From: an uncultured Flavobacteriaceae bacterium
GTDB taxonomy: Bacteria; Bacteroidota; Bacteroidia; Flavobacteriales; Flavobacteriaceae
DNA: 64,000 nucleotides
NCBI GenBank assembly: GCA_947501845.1
Contig: CANMXP010000021.1
Coordinates: 1-64,000, forward strand
Direction: 5' to 3'
A program made the position numbers and the translations under genes. Shown here one piece after another: positions 46,610 to 55,550 of the stretch (the first letter of the stretch is position 1; the number at the start of each line of letters is the position of its first letter). The notes under the pieces were generated by a model. It saw only the letters and a program-made list of their open reading frames with translations, was not told the DNA's origin and did not search any database.

Positions 46610-48919
46610 TTAACTTATTGCTTTTAGTACATTGTTTTCTAATAGCAAAGGTTTGTTATTGAACAAAATTTCAAGGGCATTACCACTCAACATTTCAAAA
46701 CAAGTCTGCTTTTGGGTAACGTTAACTTTTATGATATGATTTCTAAAATTTATTTTAAACGAGTATTCGTTCCACTGTTCAGGAATTTTTGGAGCAAATA
46801 ATAATTTTCCATCCTTAATGCGCATGCCTCCAAAGCCTTCAACAATACTCATCCAAGTACCTGCCATTGAAGTAATATGCAACCCTTCATGTACCTCATG
46901 ATTATAATCATCTAAATCTAAACGTGAAGTCTGTAAATAAAACGTATATGCTTGTTCCATTCTATCCAATTTGGCTGCTTGGATACTATGCACACAAGGT
47001 GATAGCGAACTTTCATGAACTGTAAATGGCTCATAAAAATCGAAATGACGTTCCAGATCTTCTTTTGAAAATTTATCTTCGAAAAAGTAGAACCCTTGTA
47101 GAACATCTGCCTGTTTTATATATGGGGAGCGCAAGATTTTATCCCAGGACCATTTTTGATTTATAGGCCTTTGCGACTTATCTAAATCTTCAACAGTAAT
47201 TAATTCTTTATCTAAAAATCCGTCTTGCTGTAGGTAAATTTGGTGCGTTTCTGAATAAGGGAAATACATATGATCTGCAACAGATTTCCACGCTTTCAAT
47301 TCTGTTTTAGATAATTTAACCTTATTTATTATTCTTGTAAAATCTTCAGGGAATTCTGTTTCAATTTTATCAATATTTTCTATAGTATAATTAATACACC
47401 ATTGTGCTAAATAGTTAGTATACCAGTTGTTATTTATATTATTCTCATATTCATTTGGTCCAGTAACACCTAAGATAACGTATTTGTTTTTATCTTCAGA
47501 GAATGTAGCACGTTGCTGCCAAAAACGAGCTATTGCAATTAAAACTTCTAATCCTTTTTCTTTTATATAACTGTAATCTCCTGTATAGCGATAGTAATTA
47601 TAAATAGCAAATGAGATGGCCCCATTACGATGAATTTCTTCAAATGTAATTTCCCACTCATTATGACATTCTTCTCCATTCATGGTTACCATTGGGAATA
47701 GTGCTGCACCGTTATTAAATCCTAATTTCTCAGCATTCTCAATAGCTTTTTCTAAATGGTTATGTCTATATTTTAAAAGACTTCTGGCTACTTTTTCGTC
47801 TTTTGTTGCCATATAAAAAGGAATACAATAGGCTTCTGTATCCCAATAGGTACTCCCCCCATATTTTTCGCCTGTAAAACCTTTCGGTCCAATGTTTAAT
47901 CTGGAATCTTTACCTAAATAAGTCTGATTTAATTGAAAAATATTGAAACGAATACCTTGTTGCGCCTTAACATCTCCCCGTATAGTAATATCTGCTCGCT
48001 CCCATATGGCCGACCAGGCTTGTTTCTGTTTTTTCAAAAGCTCATTAAATCCTATTTCTACAGCTTTTTTCAGTACTTCTTTTGCTCTTAAAACTAATTG
48101 AGATTTATCATAATTTCTATCAACGACATAGCCTCCATATTTATATATTGTATAAGCTTCCCCTTGCTTGACTTGATGTTGGTAACTAAAAGATGCATAG
48201 TTTGCTGCGGCTTTTATGCTAGGCTCTATTAATACAGGTTCATTATTTATAAAGACTTTAGACTCCATGAACGTACAGGTATAAAAATCTGTTTTCATGG
48301 TTTTAGCTTTAATAAATGCTTGGTTATTTTCATAACTAACTTTTACAGTATCCCAAAACTTATCATCCCAGTTAGTATCTTTATTGGTAATACCACTATC
48401 TAAATATGGATGAAAAACAATTTCTGCATCATTGTTTATAGGTGTAACACTATAATGAATAGCTCCTAATTCATCTGAGTCTAAGCTTAAAAAACGTTTT
48501 GCTTCAACTTGAATTTCAATATTATTACTTAGTGTTGCTTTAAAACTTCTAGACAGCCACCCTTCTTGCATATTGAGTTCTCTCCTAAAATCGGTCACTT
48601 TTTTACAAGCAAATAAATCAAGCTGTTCCCCATCTATAGAAACATTAATCCCTATCCAATTTGGAGCATTTAGTACTTTGGCAAAGTATTCTGGGTAGCC
48701 ATTTTTCCACCAACCAACTCTTGTTTTGTCTGGATAATATACGCCAGCAATATAACTTCCTTGAAATGTAGAGCCAGAATAATGCTCTTCAAAATTGGCG
48801 CGTTGTCCCATGGCTCCATTTCCAATACTAAATAAACTTTCTGAAGATTCCACTCGGTTTGCATCAAACCCTTCTTCTATGATAGACCAATTATCTGGTT
48901 TTATATAATCTTGATTCAT
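46610..48919 (-). CDS. GH65 maltose phosphorylase-type enzyme
   Basis: This 769-residue cytoplasmic protein (no signal peptide) has the GH65 architecture: N-terminal beta-sandwich (VESSESLFSIGNGAMGQRANFEE, about 20-45), an (alpha/alpha)6 barrel with the catalytic acid in NGEECHNEWEITFEEIHRNGA (about 410-430), and a C-terminal beta domain (SMAGTWMSIVEGFGGMRIKDGKLLFAP). It phosphorolyses maltose to glucose and beta-glucose-1-phosphate; trehalose or kojibiose as substrates are excluded only by context. It overlaps pgmB by one base, and PgmB would convert the phosphate product to glucose-6-phosphate. Confidence 0.92.
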   Translation of the reverse strand: MNQDYIKPDNWSIIEEGFDANRVESSESLFSIGNGAMGQRANFEEHYSGSTFQGSYIAGVYYPDKTRVGWWKNGYPEYFAKVLNAPNWIGINVSIDGEQLDLFACKKVTDFRRELNMQEGWLSRSFKATLSNNIEIQVEAKRFLSLDSDELGAIHYSVTPINNDAEIVFHPYLDSGITNKDTNWDDKFWDTVKVSYENNQAFIKAKTMKTDFYTCTFMESKVFINNEPVLIEPSIKAAANYASFSYQHQVKQGEAYTIYKYGGYVVDRNYDKSQLVLRAKEVLKKAVEIGFNELLKKQKQAWSAIWERADITIRGDVKAQQGIRFNIFQLNQTYLGKDSRLNIGPKGFTGEKYGGSTYWDTEAYCIPFYMATKDEKVARSLLKYRHNHLEKAIENAEKLGFNNGAALFPMVTMNGEECHNEWEITFEEIHRNGAISFAIYNYYRYTGDYSYIKEKGLEVLIAIARFWQQRATFSEDKNKYVILGVTGPNEYENNINNNWYTNYLAQWCINYTIENIDKIETEFPEDFTRIINKVKLSKTELKAWKSVADHMYFPYSETHQIYLQQDGFLDKELITVEDLDKSQRPINQKWSWDKILRSPYIKQADVLQGFYFFEDKFSKEDLERHFDFYEPFTVHESSLSPCVHSIQAAKLDRMEQAYTFYLQTSRLDLDDYNHEVHEGLHITSMAGTWMSIVEGFGGMRIKDGKLLFAPKIPEQWNEYSFKINFRNHIIKVNVTQKQTCFEMLSGNALEILFNNKPLLLENNVLKAIS

Positions 48920-49587
48920 TATTTTTTAATCTTTTGCTGAGTTAACCTTGAAAAAAAATCATAAGGCATCTCAGTTAAATTGTTAAAATTGAAATCGGCT
49001 TCACTGAGTGTATTTTTATCTCCAATGCCCACCGAAATCATGTTTGCTTTATTCGCTGCCTCTATACCTGCTATAGCATCTTCAAAAACAATACAGTTTT
49101 CTGGTTTTAGATTAAGTTTTTTGGCTCCAATTAAAAAGACCTCTGGATCTGGCTTTGCTTTTGATACACTATTGCCATCAACAATGCCTGCAAACCTTTC
49201 CAACAATCCCACTTGTTTTAAAATTAGTGGTGCATTTTTACTAGCAGATCCCAATGCATACCTAATACTCTGACTATCTAGTTCATTAAGAAGATCATGG
49301 ACTCCTGGTAGGATTTCGTCAACATTCATTTTTCTTATGTACTCCAGATAATCCTCATTTTTACTTATTAAAGCACTTTGCTTGCTTTCATCGGTCAATG
49401 TTACATTGCCAATATTTAATAGTATTTCTAAAGAACGTACACGACTAACACCTTTAAGCAATTCGTTATGCGCTTCTGTAAATTCAATATGTAAATCGTT
49501 AGCAAGGTTTTTCCATGCTAGAAAATGATACTTTGCAGTATCTACAATAACCCCGTCAAGGTCGAATATAACTCCTATTGTACTCAT
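48919..49587 (-). CDS. pgmB: Beta-phosphoglucomutase
   Basis: This 222-residue HAD-superfamily enzyme has motif I GVIFDLDGVIVDTAKYHFLAWK (Asp pair at 9 and 11; the second Asp is acid/base), motif II LGSASKNAP (about 117), motif III Lys in SKAKPDPEVF (about 146) and motif IV FEDAIAGIEAA (about 168). The cap domain contains the substrate loop LLKGVSRVRSLEILL. It interconverts beta-glucose-1-phosphate and glucose-6-phosphate, the step after GH65 phosphorolysis. The 1-bp overlap with GH65 and the 7-bp gap to the MFS gene show tight operon coupling. Confidence 0.95.
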   Translation of the reverse strand: MSTIGVIFDLDGVIVDTAKYHFLAWKNLANDLHIEFTEAHNELLKGVSRVRSLEILLNIGNVTLTDESKQSALISKNEDYLEYIRKMNVDEILPGVHDLLNELDSQSIRYALGSASKNAPLILKQVGLLERFAGIVDGNSVSKAKPDPEVFLIGAKKLNLKPENCIVFEDAIAGIEAANKANMISVGIGDKNTLSEADFNFNNLTEMPYDFFSRLTQQKIKK

Positions 49588-49594
49588 TCTATTT

Positions 49595-50968
49595 TTAGTA
49601 TTCTATTTGGTAAGTAATTGCCTTTTTATTGGTAATCAAAAAATTACACAATCCTGCTATTATTAAGCTTGAGCCTGCGACTACCATAGCGTTAATGGTT
49701 GCATCTCCAAAAAGCCCAGCAATAAAATTGATACCTCCTACAGCTGCTATAATTTGAGGTATTACAATAAACATGTTAAAAATCCCCATAATGACTCCCA
49801 TCTTTTTTGGATCTACAGAACTTGATAACATCGCGTAGGGCATGGATAAAATACTTCCCCAAGAGAAACCAATAAGTGTAAATGATAAAATGAGATATTC
49901 TGGCGAAGGAATAAAATACATTGAAATAAAGCCTATACCTCCTAAGATTAAAGAAATCATGTGCACATACTTTCTATTTATTCTTCTTTTGGATGTATAT
50001 AGTACTAGTAAAAGCGCAAATATCATGGAAGACAACCCATAAATACCCATATATTTCCCAACTTGATTTGAAGATTTTTGAAATGAGGTATTCGCTAAAT
50101 CATATGCTTGAGCTTGTGCCATATTCGTCATATCAAAAGCACTTTCTATTGGTGCTGGTGTATTAAAAACATGTTCTGTAAGTGCTGGATTAGCTAAGCT
50201 CCACATTGTAAAAAATGCAAACCAACTAAAAAACTGTACCAATCCAAGTTTTTTCATAGTTAGTGGCATATCTCCAATATTCTTTATGATATCTGGAATG
50301 AATTGATTCTTTTTTTGTCTTTCTTTCTCAAAAGCCTCCATATCTTCAGGAGGGTATTCTGATGTCGTAAAAACAGTATATAAAATACTCACTAAAAACA
50401 CCACCGCCCCAATTACAAATGCTACTTTAACAGACATAGGAATGACGCCTACATCGGCAGAATCACTAACTCCTAATTTAGAAACTATCCAGGGCAAACT
50501 ACTAGCTACCCAAGTTCCTATACCAATAATTAGTGTTTGAACGACAAACCCATACGATCTTTGAGAATCTGGAAGCTTGTCTGCCACCAAAGCTCTGAAA
50601 GGCTCCATCGAAATATTTATAGACGCATCAAGAATCCATAAAAATCCAGCAGCTACCCAAAGTGTTGGAGAATGTGGGACAAAACATAATGCAATAGAAC
50701 TTAAAATGGCTCCAATTAGAAAGTAAGGACGGCGTCTTCCAAATTTTGAACTCCATGTTCTATCACTCATGTAACCAATAATTGGCTGTACAAGTAGCCC
50801 TGTTAAAGGTGCTGCAACCCATAAGATAGGAATATCATCGATATTAGCTCCTAGAGTTTGAAAAATTCTTGACATGAATCCGCCTGTTAAGGCCATTCCG
50901 AATTGTATTCCTAAAAAACCGAAACTCATGTTCCAAATTTCCCAGAAATTTAATTTACGCTTTTGCAT
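49595..50968 (-). CDS. MFS maltose/maltodextrin transporter (SLC45-like)
   Basis: This 457-residue inner-membrane carrier has about 12 spans. It belongs to the GPH/SLC45-like MFS branch: NMSFGFLGIQFGMALTGGFMSRIFQTLGA (span 1), GLLVQPIIGYMSDRTWSSKFGRRRPYFLIG (loop 2-3), ASINISMEPFRALVADKLP (span 4-5) and LIGFSWGSILSMPYAMLSS (span 10). Homologues in Bacteroidota alpha-glucan loci import maltose or short maltodextrins. It heads the operon and has a promoter-like sequence about 240 bp upstream. It should deliver substrate to cytoplasmic GH65. Confidence 0.92.
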   Translation of the reverse strand: MQKRKLNFWEIWNMSFGFLGIQFGMALTGGFMSRIFQTLGANIDDIPILWVAAPLTGLLVQPIIGYMSDRTWSSKFGRRRPYFLIGAILSSIALCFVPHSPTLWVAAGFLWILDASINISMEPFRALVADKLPDSQRSYGFVVQTLIIGIGTWVASSLPWIVSKLGVSDSADVGVIPMSVKVAFVIGAVVFLVSILYTVFTTSEYPPEDMEAFEKERQKKNQFIPDIIKNIGDMPLTMKKLGLVQFFSWFAFFTMWSLANPALTEHVFNTPAPIESAFDMTNMAQAQAYDLANTSFQKSSNQVGKYMGIYGLSSMIFALLLVLYTSKRRINRKYVHMISLILGGIGFISMYFIPSPEYLILSFTLIGFSWGSILSMPYAMLSSSVDPKKMGVIMGIFNMFIVIPQIIAAVGGINFIAGLFGDATINAMVVAGSSLIIAGLCNFLITNKKAITYQIEY

Positions 50969-51207
50969 AAATAGTATATTTAGATTAATACTATTTGATA
51001 AGCGGTTTATACCAATTTAACTATAAATAACGTATTTATTTTAGCACCATTTCCTTGTTTACAATTCTTCTTATAGCAAGGCTATTAAAATGAATCATTA
51101 GGTTCTGTAACTAAAACAACTTTGTTTTTGTTTACCATTTGATAATTACATCGGTATGCTTACCAAAACTTATGTGAGAAGTGAAAATATAAGTTCTGAT
51201 TTCGTGT

Positions 51208-51240
51208 CAAAGATATACAAAAGATTTTTATTCTTCCAAA
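51208..51240 (-). promoter_or_regulatory. Predicted promoter of the maltodextrin operon
   Basis: On the minus strand TTTG (51240-51237), 21 nt, then TATCTTTG (51215-51208) fits the Bacteroidota -33/-7 consensus. It lies just downstream of the lacI stop and about 240 bp before the MFS start, implying a long 5' leader with no obvious structure. No copy of the CGAAAACGTTTTCG operator is seen beside it. Confidence 0.4.
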
Positions 51241-51248
51241 TATATTTT

Positions 51249-52322
51249 TTATTTAGTCGATTCTCTTTCAATAATTTCGGTCTCAATAACCACTTTTATA
51301 AAATCAGTTTTTCTCTCGTCGTTCGTGAAATACTGGTCACTTTCGGCATCTGAAGCTTCTAATCTATCTATCAATAAATTCGCTGCTTGTTCTCCTATTT
51401 TTTGACCATGTTGGCTCACTGTTGTTAAACTAGGCGTGGCATGTTTTGAAAGTACACCATCTGTAAAACCAATAACTTGTATATCATCGGGAATGCTTAA
51501 ACCTAGCTTCCTTGCCACCTTCATAGCCGTTACAGCATATAATTCATTGACAGCAAAAACACCGTCTATCTCTTTATTTGTTTTAAAAAATTGAGCAATT
51601 TCATTTTCTAAAATCTCCAAATGATTTTCTACATCTAAACTATCATCAATCTTTAATATAAGATCAGAATTTGCATCTATCCCACTCGTTTCTAAAGCTT
51701 CTACGTACCCCTGAGTTCTTAGTCTGCCAACACTTACATAATCCATTGTGGTAATGAGCCCTATATGATTACAATCATTATCAATCAATTTTTTAACCGC
51801 TTTAACAGCCCCATTAAAATCATCTACAATCACCTTATCACAATCCACTTCATTCACAACACGATCAAACATGACAATAGGCATGCCTTGGTTTATTGTT
51901 GCATTAAAATGATGGTAATCTTGCTTAAGTAAGGTCTCTTTAGAAATGGAAAGAATAAAACCATCTATGCTACCATTAGCAAGCATTTCCATGTTTATAA
52001 TTTCTTTAGTAAATGATTCGTTTGACAACCCAACAATAACATTATACCCGCGTCTATTTGCTATTAGTTCAATGCCCCGAATAACGGTTGAAAAAAAGTG
52101 ATGCACAATTTCTGGAATTAAAATACCAATAGTTTTTGTCTTTCTATTCTTTAAACTTAGTGCAATATTATTGGGCTTATAATTATACAACTTAGCAAAT
52201 GCCTGAATTTTTTTGGTGGTGTCTTCACTAATTTCTTTACTATTACTTAGTGCCTTAGAAACTGTTGAAATTGAGACATCTAATTCCCGAGCTATTTGTT
52301 TCAATGTTATCTTTCTTTTCAT
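51249..52322 (-). CDS. LacI family transcriptional regulator
   Basis: With the preferred start at 52322 (MKRKITLKQIARELDVSISTV) it has 357 residues; a 15-codon upstream extension looks non-coding. The LacI HTH and hinge helix occupy 1-60 (ARELDVSISTVSKALSNSKEIS, FAKLYNYKPNNIALSLKNRKT), and the periplasmic-binding-protein-like sensor about 62-340 (TIGILIPEIVHHFFSTVIRGIE, VIGFTDGVLSKHATPSLTTVSQ). It lies between the maltodextrin operon and the divergent susCDEF genes and is the obvious regulator of both. A perfect LacI-type palindrome is in the divergent gap. Ligand is unknown; maltose or a derivative is likely. Confidence 0.94.
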   Translation of the reverse strand: MKRKITLKQIARELDVSISTVSKALSNSKEISEDTTKKIQAFAKLYNYKPNNIALSLKNRKTKTIGILIPEIVHHFFSTVIRGIELIANRRGYNVIVGLSNESFTKEIINMEMLANGSIDGFILSISKETLLKQDYHHFNATINQGMPIVMFDRVVNEVDCDKVIVDDFNGAVKAVKKLIDNDCNHIGLITTMDYVSVGRLRTQGYVEALETSGIDANSDLILKIDDSLDVENHLEILENEIAQFFKTNKEIDGVFAVNELYAVTAMKVARKLGLSIPDDIQVIGFTDGVLSKHATPSLTTVSQHGQKIGEQAANLLIDRLEASDAESDQYFTNDERKTDFIKVVIETEIIERESTK

Positions 52323-52446
52323 TGGTGATAGTTTAATGGAAATCTCGAAGTTTTTAATGAACTTCATAAAGGTATCACATTATTTCCAATGCAAAAAACT
52401 ATATGTTTTTATCAAAAAACACACCAAATGCTGAAAAGTTGTTAAC

Positions 52447-52476
52447 ACGAAAACGTTTTCGTTACGAATTTCGTAA
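52447..52476. promoter_or_regulatory. LacI-type operator plus adjoining palindrome
   Basis: ACGAAAACGTTTTCGT (52447-52462) is a perfect 16-bp palindrome with the central CG of LacI-family operators. TTACGAA-T-TTCGTAA (52462-52476) is a second perfect inverted repeat sharing one base. Both lie between lacI and susC, upstream of the predicted susC -33. Confidence 0.75.
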
Positions 52477-52483
52477 TTCATAA

Positions 52484-52515
52484 TTGTTTCTTTACAATTT
52501 CTTTACATAGCTTTG
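52484..52515 (+). promoter_or_regulatory. Predicted susC promoter
   Basis: TTG (52484-52486), 21 nt, then TAGCTTTG (52508-52515) matches the Bacteroidota TTG-N(19-21)-TAnnTTTG pattern, 80 bp before the susC ATG. The tandem palindromes end 8 bp upstream of the TTG. Confidence 0.55.
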
Positions 52516-52594
52516 ATTTTGAGGAGTGAAAATATATTTAAACAAGCTAAACACATTAAACTAAACAAACTAACATTTAATTAGACAAAATTAC

Positions 52595-55540
52595 ATGAAA
52601 TCACTTACTAAAAAATTATTGTTTTTTATGCTTATTTTACCAGTATATATATTTGGGCAAAATACGCTTACAGGAACGGTAACAGAACAAGCTACTTCCA
52701 TCCCGCTTCCAGGAGTTAATGTTGTCGTAAAAGGTACGATAACTGGGGCTACTACAAATTTTGATGGAAATTATCAGATTAAAATTAATAATGGCGATGT
52801 TATTGTATTCTCATACATAGGCTATCAATCACAAGAAGTAATATATACAGGTCAGGCAACTTTAGATATAGAATTAAGTGAAGATGCTGCTCAGTTAGAT
52901 GAAATTGTTGTCATTGGTTACGGTTCTACAACAAAGAAAGATGCTACAGGATCTGTGGAAGCAATAACCTCAAAAGATTTTACTAGAGGTAATATTGTTA
53001 CACCAGAAAACTTATTAAATGGCCGTGTAGCTGGTGTTACCGTCACGACAAGTGGTGCTCCTGGTTCTGGTTCAGAAATTAGAATTCGAGGGGGTTCTTC
53101 AATCAACGCATCTAACAATCCACTTATTATTATTGATGGCTTGCCTATTATTAATGATGGTGTTAGCGGATCTAGAGGTGTTTTGGCTAGTATCAATCCT
53201 AATGACATCGATTCCTTTACCGTTTTAAAAGATGCATCTGCTACCGCTATTTATGGTTCTAGAGCATCAAATGGTGTTATTATTATCGTTACTAAAAAAG
53301 GAAAATCGACCTTTAGTGCCACTTACGATACGCAATTTAGTTTTTCAGAAGTATCTGAAACTATTAATGTGTTCTCTGGCGATGCTTTTAGACAATTAAT
53401 CAATTCTCAACCCATTAATGGGACTAATATTGATACAAGTTTATTAGGTAACGTTAGTACTAATTGGCAAGACGAGATTTTTAGAAATACCGTATCCTCT
53501 CAACATAATATTTCTATGCAAGGTGCATTATTTGATGTTTTACCTGCAAGGTTTTCATTTGGAACTACAAATCAACAAGGTACTTTGCAAACCTCTAAGT
53601 TTGAAAGAAGAAATTTAAGCTTAGCCTTAAATCCAACCTTTTTTGATAGTCATTTAAAAGTAAACTTAAATGCCAATCTAGCTTTTGAAGATAATAGGTT
53701 TGCTGATGCTTCACAAATAAACGCTGCATTGGTATACGATCCATCACAACCTGTATACGATCCATCGTCTCCTTTTGGGGGGTTTTATCAGCATAGAGAT
53801 GGCACTTTGGTTGCAAATGGGACAACAAATCCATTAGCGTCTCTATTACAAAGAACAAATACGGGTGATGCTAACAGGGCTTACGGAAATTTAAATATCG
53901 ATTATAAATTTCATTTCCTTCCAGAGTTACGTGCTGTATTAAATATTGGTATGGACGAAACCGAATCTAAAGGTTTAGATATTTCGGATGCAAGGGTTGC
54001 CACTACCGATCAAGATCAACTTTTCAAAGGATCTTTAAGGCGCAATAATCAAAAAAGAACTAATAAACTGCTTGATGGTTACTTAACTTATAATAAAGAA
54101 TTTGATAGTTTTAGAACCGAATTAACAGCTGGATACTCCTATCAGAAATTCACAAATGGAGGTAAGAATGGTAGAAATATTAAAGATGATTTAAGTGTTG
54201 ATGATTTTTACACCGATCCAGATGTTGTTTTAATAGGATTCTTTGGTAGAGTAAACCTTACTTTTTTAGACAAATATTTACTAACATTTACATACAGACG
54301 TGATGGTTCTTCTCGTTTTAGTAAAGAAAATCAATGGGGTAATTTTCCTGCTGGTGCAATTGCATGGAATATTAGTGATGAAGATTTCTTAAAAGATTCT
54401 AAAGTCATTTCAAACCTAAAATTGAGAGCTGGTTATGGTATTACAGGTCAACAAGAAGTCTCTGAAAAAGACATATTCTTAAACAGATACAGAGGAGGCA
54501 GAACAGACTCACAATATCAATTTGGAAATGCAGTCGTACAATCTTTAATTGCTTCTGAAATCAACCCAGATTTAAAATGGGAAGAAACAACTACTATTGA
54601 ATTCGGAATTGATTACGGATTATTTGATAATAGACTTTCTGGATCTTTAAACTTCTTCCAGAAAAATTCGACCGATTTATTATTTACTGCTTCTGTTGCA
54701 GATGGCACCAATTTTTCAAACAGTGTCATTCAAAATATTGGTGAATTACAAATTCAAGGTTTAGAGTTTTCATTAAATGCCGATGTGATTAAACAAGAAG
54801 ATTTTAATATCGACCTCAACTTTAACGCCACATTTTTAGATAGGGAAATTAAAGAACTAGCACTGGGGCAAGATGTAAGAACTGGAGGTATTGCTGGTGG
54901 TACTGGAAATAACATTCAAATCCACAGAGAAGGACAAGCACCTAATTCTTTTAATGTCTATAAACAATTATATGATACGTCTGGCAATCCTATTGAAGGT
55001 GCTTATGCAGACTTGAATGGCGATAATATTATTAACGATGATGACCGCTATTTAAAGGAAAACCCAGGAGCAGATGTTATTTTAGGATTCCAATCCAACA
55101 TCAACTATAAAAACCTTGATTTGTCATTTAATTTAAGAGCCAACATTGGTAATTATGTTTATGACAATGTAAACTCATCTAGAACACAATATGAAAAATT
55201 GCTTGATAATGCCGTTCTTGGTAACCTTCCAACATCTGTATTAGAAACCAATTTCCAAAGAACATCAGATGTTATTATTTCTGATATATATATTAAAGAT
55301 GCTTCGTTTTTAAGAATGGACAATATTACTCTGGGATATACTTTTAACGATTTATCTAAATCTCTAAAGAGTATTCGTATATGGGGTGGCATTCAAAACG
55401 TGTTTACCATAACAAATTATAGCGGATTAGATCCAGAAGTAACAGACAATGATTCTGAACCAACATTATCTATAGGGATTGATAACGTAGTGTATCCAAG
55501 ACCTAGAACTATTTTAGTTGGAGCTAATTTTAAATTTTAA
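52595..55540 (+). CDS. susC: SusC-like TonB-dependent transporter for alpha-glucans
   Basis: This 981-residue outer-membrane transporter has a signal peptide to about 21 (IFGQ), a carboxypeptidase-regulatory-like domain at about 24-100 (LTGTVTEQATSIPLPGVNVVVKG), a TonB-box-like DEIVVIGYG (about 103-111), a plug (about 118-235, ending DASATAIYGSRASNGVI) and a barrel ending ANFKF. It has no STN domain, so it is not controlled by a FecR/sigma pair; the adjacent LacI regulator fits. It forms a pair with the SusD encoded 10 bp downstream. Substrate assignment to starch-type oligosaccharides rests on the GH13/GH65/GH97 neighbours. Confidence 0.94.
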   Translation: MKSLTKKLLFFMLILPVYIFGQNTLTGTVTEQATSIPLPGVNVVVKGTITGATTNFDGNYQIKINNGDVIVFSYIGYQSQEVIYTGQATLDIELSEDAAQLDEIVVIGYGSTTKKDATGSVEAITSKDFTRGNIVTPENLLNGRVAGVTVTTSGAPGSGSEIRIRGGSSINASNNPLIIIDGLPIINDGVSGSRGVLASINPNDIDSFTVLKDASATAIYGSRASNGVIIIVTKKGKSTFSATYDTQFSFSEVSETINVFSGDAFRQLINSQPINGTNIDTSLLGNVSTNWQDEIFRNTVSSQHNISMQGALFDVLPARFSFGTTNQQGTLQTSKFERRNLSLALNPTFFDSHLKVNLNANLAFEDNRFADASQINAALVYDPSQPVYDPSSPFGGFYQHRDGTLVANGTTNPLASLLQRTNTGDANRAYGNLNIDYKFHFLPELRAVLNIGMDETESKGLDISDARVATTDQDQLFKGSLRRNNQKRTNKLLDGYLTYNKEFDSFRTELTAGYSYQKFTNGGKNGRNIKDDLSVDDFYTDPDVVLIGFFGRVNLTFLDKYLLTFTYRRDGSSRFSKENQWGNFPAGAIAWNISDEDFLKDSKVISNLKLRAGYGITGQQEVSEKDIFLNRYRGGRTDSQYQFGNAVVQSLIASEINPDLKWEETTTIEFGIDYGLFDNRLSGSLNFFQKNSTDLLFTASVADGTNFSNSVIQNIGELQIQGLEFSLNADVIKQEDFNIDLNFNATFLDREIKELALGQDVRTGGIAGGTGNNIQIHREGQAPNSFNVYKQLYDTSGNPIEGAYADLNGDNIINDDDRYLKENPGADVILGFQSNINYKNLDLSFNLRANIGNYVYDNVNSSRTQYEKLLDNAVLGNLPTSVLETNFQRTSDVIISDIYIKDASFLRMDNITLGYTFNDLSKSLKSIRIWGGIQNVFTITNYSGLDPEVTDNDSEPTLSIGIDNVVYPRPRTILVGANFKF

Positions 55541-55550
55541 AAAAAGAACT

